Source: Streptomyces bambusae (GTDB lineage Bacteria > Actinomycetota > Actinomycetes > Streptomycetales > Streptomycetaceae). From it: a DNA stretch of 32,848 bases. The stretch is taken from assembly GCF_020532645.1 (NCBI RefSeq), contig NZ_JAJAUZ010000078.1, positions 1-32,848 on the forward strand, in the 5' to 3' direction. The notes beneath the pieces were generated by a model. That model ran no database searches. It was not told where the DNA came from and worked only from the letters and a program-made list of their open reading frames with translations. Positions 7,366 to 15,800 of the stretch are shown piece after piece. Every line of letters begins with the position of its first letter. Position 1 is the stretch's first letter. The translations under genes were made by a program, and so were the position numbers.

Positions 7366-8955
7366 TCACGGGCGGAGGCTGCGGACGTCCAGGTGCCGCA
7401 GGACCCGGTCCACGACCTCCGGATCCGCCCCCGGCTCGCTCCGCGCCGCCAGCACCTCCCGCCGCGCCGCCGACATCATCTCCCGCTGGATCCGCTGCAC
7501 GGCCCGCAGCCGCTCCACCCGCTTCCGGTACGCCTCCCGCCGCTCCTCGTCCACCATGTCCGGACTGATCCGCGCCCCCACGTCGTACGCCCGCCGCAGC
7601 AGCTGCTCCATCAGGTCCTCCGGCAGGTCCTCCGCCTCCTCGATCTCCTTCAGCCGCCGCTTCGCCGCCCGGGCCGCCCGCACCGCCAGCTCCCGCTCGT
7701 ACCCGCGCTCCGCGTCGTCGTCCCCGCGCACCCCCAGCACCCGTACCACCCGCGGCAGCGTCAGACCCTGCACCACCAGCGTGCTCATGACCACCGCGAA
7801 GGCGAAGAAGACCAGCACCTCCCGGTGCGGGAACGGGTCCCCGTCCGCCGTCCGGAACGGCAGCGCGATCGCGAGGGCCACGGACGCCACCCCCCGCATC
7901 CCGGCCCACCACATCACCACGCTCTCCCGCCAGCTGAGCGGGATCTCCTCGTCGTAGTCCCGCCGCCGGTGCAGCCGTTTCGCGAGCCAGGCCGCCGGCA
8001 GCAGCCACGCCAGCCGCACCACGACGACCGTGGCGACCACGGCCGCCGCCCAGCCCAGCGTCTGCGTCCCCCGGTCGGCCACCGTGCCGAACACGTGGTG
8101 CAGTTCGAGTCCGATCAGCCCGAACGCCACCCCGGTGACGAGCGTGTCCACGACCTCCCAGAACGTGTGCCCGGCCAGCCGCCCCAGCACGTCGTCGGCG
8201 TCGGTCGCGTACTCCGCGAGGAACAGCGCCGTCGTGAGCACGGCCAGCACTCCGGAGCCGAGGAACTCCTCGGCGAGCACGTACGCGACGAACGGGACGA
8301 GCAGCGTCAGCCCGATCTCCAGGGTGGCGTCACCGAGCCGGTCCAGCAGCCGCGCAGCACACCAGCCGAGGCCCAGCCCGACGGCCACGGCTACCACCGC
8401 GGACAGCGCGAACTCGGCGAGCGCGTCGGGCCACGAGAAGGAGCCGCTGACCACGGCGGCCACGGCCACGTGGTAGAGCACGATGGCGGTGACGTCGTTG
8501 AACAGGCCTTCGCCCTCCAGGATCGACACCAGCCGCCGCGGCAGCCCGAGGCTCCCCGCGACGGCGGTGGCGGCGACCGGGTCGGGCGGTGCGACGAGGG
8601 CGCCGAGCGCGACGGCGGCGGCCAGCGGCAGCCCGGGCACCAGGGCGTGCACCACCCCGGCGACGGCAGCGGTGGTCACGAACACGAGCGCCACCGCGAG
8701 CAGCAGGATCGGCCGGGCGTTGGCGGCGAACTGCCGCCAGGAGGTGCGCTGCGCGGAGGCGTAGAGCAGCGGCGGCAGGACCAGCGGGAGGATGTACTCG
8801 GGCGGTACGTCGACGTTGGGGACGGCCGGCAGCAGGGCGAGGCCGGCTCCGCCGAGGGTCATCAGGACCGGCGCCGGCAGCCCGAGCCGGTCCCCGAGCG
8901 GCACCATGACCACCGCTCCGAGCAGCAACAGGAACAAGAGCGAGAGCTGATCCAC
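7366..8955 (-). CDS. CPA1-family Na+/H+ antiporter
   Basis: This 529-residue protein has about 12 hydrophobic segments followed by a charged cytoplasmic tail (from about residue 420, rich in Arg and Glu, helical). Ion-site motifs of CPA1 exchangers are present: PPDPVAA (D125) and the Asn-Asp pair in EGEGLFNDVTA (N153, D154). The protein exchanges external protons for cytoplasmic Na+ (or K+), which helps control pH and salt. GTG 8955 was chosen because it begins directly with the first membrane segment; the frame is open 13 codons further upstream, but that stretch is Gly/Arg-rich with no matching motif. It is convergent with mscS. Both neighbours deal with ions or osmotic stress, which may be chance. 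Confidence 0.87.
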   Translation of the reverse strand: MDQLSLLFLLLLGAVVMVPLGDRLGLPAPVLMTLGGAGLALLPAVPNVDVPPEYILPLVLPPLLYASAQRTSWRQFAANARPILLLAVALVFVTTAAVAGVVHALVPGLPLAAAVALGALVAPPDPVAATAVAGSLGLPRRLVSILEGEGLFNDVTAIVLYHVAVAAVVSGSFSWPDALAEFALSAVVAVAVGLGLGWCAARLLDRLGDATLEIGLTLLVPFVAYVLAEEFLGSGVLAVLTTALFLAEYATDADDVLGRLAGHTFWEVVDTLVTGVAFGLIGLELHHVFGTVADRGTQTLGWAAAVVATVVVVRLAWLLPAAWLAKRLHRRRDYDEEIPLSWRESVVMWWAGMRGVASVALAIALPFRTADGDPFPHREVLVFFAFAVVMSTLVVQGLTLPRVVRVLGVRGDDDAERGYERELAVRAARAAKRRLKEIEEAEDLPEDLMEQLLRRAYDVGARISPDMVDEERREAYRKRVERLRAVQRIQREMMSAARREVLAARSEPGADPEVVDRVLRHLDVRSLRP

Positions 8956-9053
8956 CCGGCCACCCTGCCACGCCGGCCCGGACAACCGGCGCATGCGGGA
9001 CGCACCGCCGCGGCGGCCGGGAGCGGCGCCTCAGGCCCGCGCCGGCCGCACGG

Positions 9054-9503
9054 TCAGACCAGGCTCCGCCGCATCGCCCGGTGCGGGATGCCCGCGTCCT
9101 CGAACTCCGGCCCGTACGCCTCGTACCCCAGCCGCTCGTAGAAGCCGAGCGCCCGGGTCTGCGCATGCAGGTCCACGGCGGTCAGCCCGAGCCGGGCGGC
9201 CTCGGTCTCGATGGCCCGGACCAGCGCCGCGCCGATGCCGAGCCCGCGGGCCGCGCGGGTGACGGCGAGCCGTCCCAGCGAGCCGGTGCCGGGGCCCTCG
9301 ATGCCGGTGAGCAGCCGGCCGGTGCCGAGCGGGGTGCCGTCGGCGGACCGGGCGAGGAGGTGCACGGCCGTCGCGTCGTGGGCGTCGTACTCGATCTCCT
9401 CGGGGACCTGCTGCTCGGTGACGAAGACCACGCGGCGCACCGCGAAGCAGGCCGCCCGGTCCTCGTCGGTCCGGGCGACGGACACCCGGGGTGCGGAGGT
9501 CAC
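9054..9503 (-). CDS. GNAT family N-acetyltransferase
   Basis: This 149-residue, single-domain GNAT has the acetyl-CoA-binding motif A in LGRLAVTRAARGLGIGAALV (the R/Q-x-x-G-x-G/A pattern appears as RGLGIG). A later helix and strand, ALGFYERLGYEAYGPEFEDAGIPH, are typical of the ElaA/YjgF-neighbour subgroup. It would move an acetyl group to an amine, but the substrate is unknown. The GTG start at 9503 overlaps the rluD stop (GTGA, 9500-9503), so it is translationally coupled to rluD. The frame extends upstream inside rluD but without family similarity. Confidence 0.83.
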   Translation of the reverse strand: MTSAPRVSVARTDEDRAACFAVRRVVFVTEQQVPEEIEYDAHDATAVHLLARSADGTPLGTGRLLTGIEGPGTGSLGRLAVTRAARGLGIGAALVRAIETEAARLGLTAVDLHAQTRALGFYERLGYEAYGPEFEDAGIPHRAMRRSLV

Positions 9504-10441
9504 TCGCTCTCCGCCCGGATGACGTCCAGCGCGTGCTGGAGGTCGGCGGGGTAGGTGCTCGCGAACTCGACCCACTGGCCGTCGGCCGGGTGCTCGAAGC
9601 CGAGGCGCACCGCGTGCAGCCACTGCCGGGTCAGGCCGAGGCGCTTGGCGATGGTCGGGTCGGCACCGTACGTGAGGTCGCCGACGCAGGGGTGCCGGTG
9701 GGCGGACATGTGCACGCGGATCTGGTGGGTGCGGCCCGTCTCCAGCTTGATGTCGAGCAGGGAGGCCGCGCGGAACGCCTCGATGAGGTCGTAGTGGGTG
9801 ACCGAGGCCTTGCCGTCCTGGATCACGGCCCACTTGTAGTCGTGGTGGGGGTGCCGGCCGATGGGCGCGTCGATGGTGCCGCTCATCGGGTCCGGGTGGC
9901 CCTGGACGAGGGTGTGGTAGCGCTTGTCCACGATCCGCTCGCGGAACTGGTACTTCAGCGAGGTGTAGGCGCGCTCCGACTTGGCCACGACCATCAGGCC
10001 GGAGGTGCCCACGTCGAGGCGGTGCACGATGCCCTGGCGCTCGGCGGCGCCGGAGGTGGAGATCCGGTAGCCGGCGGCGGCCAGGCCGCCGATCACGGTG
10101 GTGCCGGTCCAGCCGGGGCTGGGGTGGGCGGCGACGCCCACCGGCTTCATGATCACGACGATGTCGTCGTCGTCGTGGACGATCTCCATGCCCTCGACGG
10201 GTTCGGCGACGATCTCGACGGGCCGCGGCGGGGCGGGCATCTCGACCTCGAGCCAGGCACCGCCGTGCACCCGCTCGGACTTCCCGACGACGCTGCCGTC
10301 GACCGACACCTTGCCGGCGGCGGCGAGCTCGGCCGCCTTGGTCCGGGAGAACCCGAACATACGGGCGATGGCGGCGTCGACGCGCTCGCCTTCGAGGCCA
10401 TCGGGGACGGGCAGGGTGCGGATCTCGGGAATCGTGCTCAC
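9500..10441 (-). CDS. rluD: RluA/RluD-type 23S rRNA pseudouridine synthase
   Basis: This 313-residue protein has an N-terminal S4 RNA-binding domain (about 14-75, GERVDAAIARMFGFSRTKAAEL) and a pseudouridine synthase domain. The catalytic Asp is D143 in HRLDVGTSGLMV. RTHQIRVH and VGDLTYG are further family motifs. The enzyme isomerises uridines of 23S rRNA, helix 69 in the E. coli RluD model. GTG 10441 gives the usual short lead before S4. It lies 40 nt downstream of lspA and overlaps the GNAT gene by 4 nt, so lspA-rluD-GNAT form an operon. The lspA-rluD pair is conserved in many bacteria. Confidence 0.92.
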   Translation of the reverse strand: MSTIPEIRTLPVPDGLEGERVDAAIARMFGFSRTKAAELAAAGKVSVDGSVVGKSERVHGGAWLEVEMPAPPRPVEIVAEPVEGMEIVHDDDDIVVIMKPVGVAAHPSPGWTGTTVIGGLAAAGYRISTSGAAERQGIVHRLDVGTSGLMVVAKSERAYTSLKYQFRERIVDKRYHTLVQGHPDPMSGTIDAPIGRHPHHDYKWAVIQDGKASVTHYDLIEAFRAASLLDIKLETGRTHQIRVHMSAHRHPCVGDLTYGADPTIAKRLGLTRQWLHAVRLGFEHPADGQWVEFASTYPADLQHALDVIRAESE

Positions 10442-10481
10442 CCGTCGAGTATGCCGGACGCCGCCGCCGGGCCCGCCCGCG

Positions 10482-11039
10482 TCAGTCCTTGTGGACGGTC
10501 CCGTCGGGGTCCAGGCCCTTGAAGGAGAGCAGCACGATGAGGATGCCGCCGCACACGATCGCCGAGTCCGCGAGGTTGAAGACCGCGAAGTGGGCGGGGG
10601 CGATGAAGTCGACCACGGCACCGCGGAAGACCCCCGGGGACCGGAAGATCCGGTCCGTGAGGTTGCCCAGCGCACCGCCCAGCAGCAGGCCCAGCGCGAT
10701 CGCCCAGGGCAGGCTGTAGAGGCGGCGCGCCAGCCGCACGATGACCACGATCACCGTGGCGGCGATGATCGTGAAGATGATCGTGAACGCCTCGCCGAAG
10801 CCGAAGGCGGCGCCGGGGTTGCGGACCGCCTCGAACTTCAGCAGGTCGCCGATGACCTCGATCGGTGCATGGTGCTCCAGCTTGGCGACCACGAGCATCT
10901 TGGTGCCCAGGTCCAGCAGGTACGCGAGCACGGCGACGACCAGCAGGACCGCGATCCGGCGCCGCCCCGCGGGCTGCCCGGCCTCCGGCCCGGCTGCCCC
11001 GGCCTCCGGCGTCTCGGTGATGCTCTCCGCCTCTGCCAC
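10482..11039 (-). CDS. lspA: Lipoprotein signal peptidase (signal peptidase II)
   Basis: This 185-residue protein has four membrane segments. The catalytic aspartates are D129 (GNLTDRIFR) and D158 (FNLADSAI), and RNPGAAFG is the conserved periplasmic loop. It removes signal peptides from prolipoproteins after Lgt adds diacylglycerol to the lipobox cysteine. The first 28 residues are an Ala/Glu/Pro-rich cytoplasmic extension typical of actinobacterial LspA. GTG 11039 is preceded by GAGGGA at a suitable distance. It is the first gene of the lspA-rluD-GNAT group; the 63-bp gap to the upstream DksA/TraR gene could hold a promoter. Confidence 0.94.
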   Translation of the reverse strand: MAEAESITETPEAGAAGPEAGQPAGRRRIAVLLVVAVLAYLLDLGTKMLVVAKLEHHAPIEVIGDLLKFEAVRNPGAAFGFGEAFTIIFTIIAATVIVVIVRLARRLYSLPWAIALGLLLGGALGNLTDRIFRSPGVFRGAVVDFIAPAHFAVFNLADSAIVCGGILIVLLSFKGLDPDGTVHKD

Positions 11040-11102
11040 GTGGATGTCCCTCGCCTAGGTGCTCGACCAGAACGAGAGTACGTCACGCCTCCGCGGCCGC
11101 CA

Positions 11103-12329
11103 CTAGTGGCGGCGCTCCTGCTTCTGCTTGCACTCCACGCACAGGGTGGCGCGCGGGAAGGCCTGCATGCGGGCCTTGCCGATGGCGTTGCCGCAGCTCT
11201 CGCACAGACCGTAGGTGCCGGCGTCGAGCCGTTCCAGGGCCCGCTCGGTCTGCTCCAGCATCTCGCGGGCGTTCGAGGCGAGGGACAGCTCGTGCTCGCG
11301 TGTGATGTTCTTCGCGCCGGTGTCGGCCTGGTCGTCGCCCGCGCCGTCGCCGGAGTCCCGCATCAGCCCCGAGATGGCCTCCTCGGAGGCGTGCAGCTCG
11401 GCCCGCAGCCGCTCCGCCTCCTCGTTCAGCTCGGTGCGCGCCTCCTCGACCTCCGCCGGGGTCCACGGGTCCTCCCCGGGCCGTACGGCGAGCTCGCCGG
11501 GCGCGACGGGCTCCGCGGTCCGCTTCCTGGCCAGCCCGCTGGTGGCGGCCGTGGCCGTCTTGCGGGCCGCGGAGGTGCGGGCCGATCCGCTTGCCGTGCC
11601 GGTGCTCTTCTTGGCCGCCACTTCGGCTCCCGTCTGCTTCCGCTGCTGCCCGGCGGCCTCGGCCGCCTTCCCGTGGGTCCCGGCCACCCCGGCCGGCCCC
11701 TTCTTCGCCGCGCTCCCGGCCGGCTTCCCCGGCCCGGCCTTCGCTGCGGTCTTCGCTCCGGCCTTCGCCGCCGGCTTCCCCGCCGTTCCGCGCGCCGGTT
11801 TCGCCTCGGCCTCCGCGGGAGCCCGGTGCGGCGGCTCGGCGGTCTTGTACGCGGCGCGCGCCGCACCCTCCGGCCGGACCGGAGCCGTGTGCGCGGCCTG
11901 CGCCGCGGCCACCTCCGCCGTGGCCTTGACGTGCACTGCGCCGTCCACCGGCGCCACGGCAGCCGCCGGGGCCCCGGCGGCCTTCCCGGTGCGCCTGCGC
12001 CCGGCGGCCTTCCGGGCCGGAGCGGCCGGCTCCGGCGCAGGGGGCGGCGCCGCCGTCTTGTACGCCGCACGGGCCACGCCCGCCGGCCGGACCGGAGCCG
12101 TGTGCGCGACCTGCGCCGCGGCCACCTCCGCCGTCGCCTTGACGTGCACCGTTCCGTCCACCGGCGGGCCGGCGCCGCCGGCCGCCGGCTTCGCCGTGCT
12201 CTTGTGCGCAGCCGCCTTACGCGGTGGCTTCGCGGCCGTGGCGGTGCTCTTCTTGCCCGACACGTCCTTGGCCGTTCCGGCGGCCTTCGCAGGCGCCGGC
12301 TTCGTCTCGGCGGTCTTCTTCGCCACCAT
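11103..12329 (-). CDS. DksA/TraR zinc-finger protein with long histone-like tail
   Basis: This 408-residue protein has a C-terminal DksA/TraR domain (about 290-408) with a four-Cys zinc finger C376-x2-C379-x17-C397-x2-C400. The coiled-coil tip reads D333-Q-A-D336-T-G, close to the D-x-x-D-x-A tip of E. coli DksA but with Gly for Ala. Residues 1-270 form an Ala/Lys/Pro-rich, histone H1-like tail. It contains two copies of a 38-residue module (56-93 and 127-164) that match at 34 positions. DksA proteins enter the secondary channel of RNA polymerase, and the basic tail may bind DNA. The tail is much longer than in E. coli DksA (151 residues). ATG 12329 starts MVAKKTAETK. It is divergent from ileS. 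Confidence 0.85.
   Translation of the reverse strand: MVAKKTAETKPAPAKAAGTAKDVSGKKSTATAAKPPRKAAAHKSTAKPAAGGAGPPVDGTVHVKATAEVAAAQVAHTAPVRPAGVARAAYKTAAPPPAPEPAAPARKAAGRRRTGKAAGAPAAAVAPVDGAVHVKATAEVAAAQAAHTAPVRPEGAARAAYKTAEPPHRAPAEAEAKPARGTAGKPAAKAGAKTAAKAGPGKPAGSAAKKGPAGVAGTHGKAAEAAGQQRKQTGAEVAAKKSTGTASGSARTSAARKTATAATSGLARKRTAEPVAPGELAVRPGEDPWTPAEVEEARTELNEEAERLRAELHASEEAISGLMRDSGDGAGDDQADTGAKNITREHELSLASNAREMLEQTERALERLDAGTYGLCESCGNAIGKARMQAFPRATLCVECKQKQERRH
11838..11951 (-). repeat. Module 2 of the duplicated 38-codon repeat
   Basis: These 114 nt encode residues 127-164 of the DksA/TraR protein, from PVDGAVHVKATAEVAAAQ to ARAAYKTA. It matches module 1 at 34 of 38 residues. A Lys/Ala/Pro-rich linker of 33 residues separates the two. 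Confidence 0.85.
12051..12164 (-). repeat. Module 1 of the duplicated 38-codon repeat
   Basis: These 114 nt encode residues 56-93, from PVDGTVHVKATAEVAAAQ to ARAAYKTA. The four differences from module 2 are T/A, V/A, A/E and V/A. Confidence 0.85.
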
Positions 12330-12378
12330 GGCCGCGGCCCCTTCACATATCGTGATATTGCACGCGCATCGTGCTGGG

Positions 12379-12407
12379 ACGATAAATCGACTCCGGCGCC
12401 GCGGCAA
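12379..12407 (-). promoter_or_regulatory. Candidate promoter of the DksA/TraR gene
   Basis: On the minus strand, TTGCCG (12402-12407) and TATCGT (12379-12384) are separated by 17 nt. Transcription would start near 12372, leaving a leader of about 43 nt with AAGGGG before the ATG. The rest of the gap up to about 12590 shows no gene or clear motif. Confidence 0.4.
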
Positions 12408-12590
12408 CGGGGCACGCACGGCCGGCGGGATATGCCTCCTTTGTTCCCGGATCACCGCCGGGTAATCCGCCCGGCCCGTGGCACCCGACGCGACCGCGGG
12501 CGCGTCGGGCCATTCGGGGGAGGCCCACCGGCCCCCGCGCGCCCCGCGGCGCGCCCCGTAAACCGGTCTGCCGACCCGCCCCCCGGCCCT

Positions 12591-12596
12591 TACACT
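12591..12596 (+). promoter_or_regulatory. Candidate -10 element of the ileS T-box transcript
   Basis: TACACT (12591-12596) fits the TAnnnT -10 consensus and lies just upstream of the first conserved T-box bases. Transcription would start at about 12603. The -35 region (CTGCCG, 12568-12573) is poor. Confidence 0.45.
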
Positions 12597-12602
12597 GGGC
12601 CC

Positions 12603-12894
12603 AGCGAAAGGCATGGATGGGGACGAGTAGCGTCGGACGCAGCCAGGAGCGACCCGGGGACGGTGAGAGCCCGGGGGCGAGCGCGACGTGAAGGATCACC
12701 CCGGAGCCGCCGGAAGAAAGCCCGCACGGGGCCCGCAGGATCCCGTACGGCGAGTAGAACCGGCTCGCGCCCCAATGAGGGGGCCACCGGGCGTTCGGAC
12801 GCCCCGGCGGCCAAGGAGGGTGGTACCGCGGGAGCTGCGCGCTCTCGTCCCTCCGGACGGAGACGACAGCCCGCCGGAGGAAGAGTTCAGCCTC
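12603..12894 (+). ncRNA. T-box riboswitch (tRNA-Ile sensing, translational type) upstream of ileS
   Basis: The leader has the 5' T-box signature GGGGACGAGTAGC at about 12616-12628, the specifier region GTGAAGGATCACCCCGGAG with the Ile codon ATC at 12695-12697 followed by A, and a stem III hairpin GGGCGT/ACGCCC (about 12789-12804). The T-box core AGGGTGGTACCGCGG (12817-12831) offers TGGT to pair with the ACCA end of uncharged tRNA-Ile. No T run or terminator precedes the gene. Instead CCTCCGG (12850-12856) can pair with CCGGAGG (12874-12880), hiding the ileS ribosome-binding site. GGAGGG (12815-12820) can pair with CCCTCC (12849-12854), which would free it. Uncharged tRNA-Ile should therefore switch translation on. 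Confidence 0.92.
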
Positions 12895-15800
12895 ATGACC
12901 ACACCGCCGCAGTACCGCCCGGTCCCCGCTCAGGTCGACCTGCCCGCCCTGGAACACGCCGTCCTGGAGTTCTGGCAGGAGAGCAAGACCTTCGCCAAGT
13001 CCCTGGAGCAGTCCGAGGGCCGCCCGGAGTGGGTCTTCTACGAGGGCCCCCCGACCGCCAACGGCATGCCCGGCGCGCACCACATCGAGGCCCGCGTCTT
13101 CAAGGACGTCTTCCCCCGCTTCCGCACCATGCGCGGCTACCACGTGGCCCGCAAGGCCGGCTGGGACTGCCACGGCCTGCCCGTCGAGCTCGCCGTCGAG
13201 AAGGAGCTCGGCTTCAACGGCAAGCAGGACATCGAGGCGTACGGCATCGCCGAGTTCAACGCGAAGTGTCGCGAGTCGGTGACCCGCCACACCGACGCGT
13301 TCGCCGAGCTCACCACCCGCATGGGCTACTGGGTCGACCTGGACGACGCGTACCGGACCATGGACCCGGAGTACGTCGAGTCCGTCTGGTGGTCGCTGAA
13401 GGAGATCTTCGGCAAGGGCCTGCTGGTCCAGGACCACCGCGTCGCCCCCTGGTGCCCCCGCTGCGGCACCGGCCTCTCGGACCACGAGCTGGCGCAGGGC
13501 TACGAGACGGTCGTCGACCCGTCGGTGTACGTCCGCTTCCCGCTGGTCTCCGGCCCGCTGGCCGGCGAGGCCGCCCTGGTCGTGTGGACCACCACCCCGT
13601 GGACCCTGGTGTCGAACACCGCCGTGGCCGCGCACCCGGACGTCACGTACGTCGTCGCCACGAACGGCGAAGAGCAGCTGGTCGTCGCCCAGCCGCTGCT
13701 GGAGAAGGCCCTCGGCGAGGGCTGGGAGGCCACCGGCCGGACCTTCACCGGCAAGGAGATGGAGCGCTGGGCCTACCAGCGCCCGTTCGAGCTGGTGCCC
13801 TTCGACGCGCCCGCCCACTACGTGGTCAACGCCGAGTACGTCACCACCGAGGACGGCACCGGTCTGGTCCACCAGGCCCCCGCGTTCGGCGCCGACGACC
13901 TCGCGGTCTGCCGCGCGTACGGCCTGCCGGTCGTGAACCCGGTCCGCCCCGACGGCACCTTCGAGGAGGACGTGCCGCTGGTCGGCGGCGTCTTCTTCAA
14001 GAAGGCCGACGAGCGGCTCACCGCCGACCTCGACGCCCGCGGCCTGCTGTTCCGGCACATCTCGTACGAGCACAGCTACCCGCACTGCTGGCGCTGCCAC
14101 ACCGCGCTGCTCTACTACGCGCAGCCGTCCTGGTACATCCGCACCACCGCCGTCAAGGACGCGATGCTGCGGGAGAACGAGAAGACGAACTGGTTCCCGG
14201 ACTCGGTCAAGCAGGGCCGCTTCGGCGACTGGCTCAACAACAACATCGACTGGGCGCTGTCCCGCAACCGCTACTGGGGCACCCCGCTGCCGATCTGGCG
14301 CTGCGAGGAGAACCACCTGACCTGCGTCGGCTCCCGCGCGGAGCTGTCGGAGCTGTCCGGGCAGGACCAGACGGCCCTGGACCCGCACCGCCCGTTCATC
14401 GACGACGTGACCTTCACCTGCACCGCCGAGGGCTGCTCGCTCGAAGCGGTGCGCGTGCCGGAGGTCATCGACGCCTGGTACGACTCGGGCTCGATGCCGT
14501 TCGCGCAGTACGGCTACCCGTACAAGAACAAGGAACTGTTCGAGTCGCGGTACCCGGCGCAGTTCATCTCCGAGGCGATCGACCAGACCCGCGGCTGGTT
14601 CTACACGCTGATGGCGGTCGGCACCCTGGTGTTCGACAAGTCCTCGTACGAGAACGTGGTCTGCCTGGGCCACATCCTCGCCGAGGACGGCCGCAAGATG
14701 TCCAAGCACCTGGGCAACATCCTGCAGCCGATCCCGCTCATGGACCAGCACGGCGCGGACGCGGTGCGCTGGTTCATGGCGGCCGGCGGATCCCCGTGGG
14801 CGGCCCGCCGGGTCGGCCACGGCACGATCCAGGAGGTCGTCCGCAAGACCCTGCTGACGTACTGGAACACGGTGGCCTTCCAGGCCCTGTACGCCCGTAC
14901 CTCGGGCTGGGCCCCGTCGGCCGCCGACCCGGCGCCGGCGGACCGCACGGTCCTCGACCGCTGGCTGCTCTCCGAGCTGCACGCGCTGGTCGGCCAGGTG
15001 ACCGAGGCGATGGAGGCGTACGACACGCAGCGCGCCGGCAAGCTGCTGTCGGCGTTCGTCGACGACCTGTCGAACTGGTACGTGCGCCGCTCGCGGCGCC
15101 GGTTCTGGCAGGGCGACAAGGCGGCGCTGCGGACGCTGCACGACGTGGTGGAGACCGTGACCCGGCTGATGGCGCCGCTGACGCCGTTCATCACCGAGCG
15201 GGTCTGGCAGGACATGGTCGTCCCCGTGACTCCGGAGGCGCCGGAGTCGGTGCATCTGTCGACCTGGCCGGAGGCCGATGCGGCGTCCGTCGACCCGGTG
15301 CTGTCGCAGCAGATGGCGCTGGTACGGCGGCTGGTCGAGCTGGGCCGGGCGACGCGTGCGGAGTCCGGGGTCAAGACCCGGCAGCCGCTGTCGCGGGCGC
15401 TGGTCGCCGCGGCGGGCTTCGAGGCGCTCTCGCCCGAGCTGCACGCGCAGATCACGGAGGAGCTGAACGTGTCCTCCCTGGCCTCGCTGTCCGAGGTCGG
15501 CGGGTCGCTGGTGGACACCACCGCCAAGGCGAACTTCCGGGCGCTGGGCAAGCGCTTCGGCAAGGGCGTGCAGGACGTCGCCAAGGCGGTGGCCGCCGCC
15601 GATGCCGCCGCGCTGTCCCAGGCCCTGCGGGCCGGGAACGCGACCGTGACGGTCGACGGTGCGGAGGTGGCCCTCTCGCCCGAGGAGGTCATCATCACCG
15701 AGACGCCGCGCGAGGGCTGGTCCGTGGCCTCCGACTCGGGTGCGACGGTCGCCCTCGACCTGGAGATCACTCCGGAGCTGCGGCTGGCGGGCCTGGCCCG

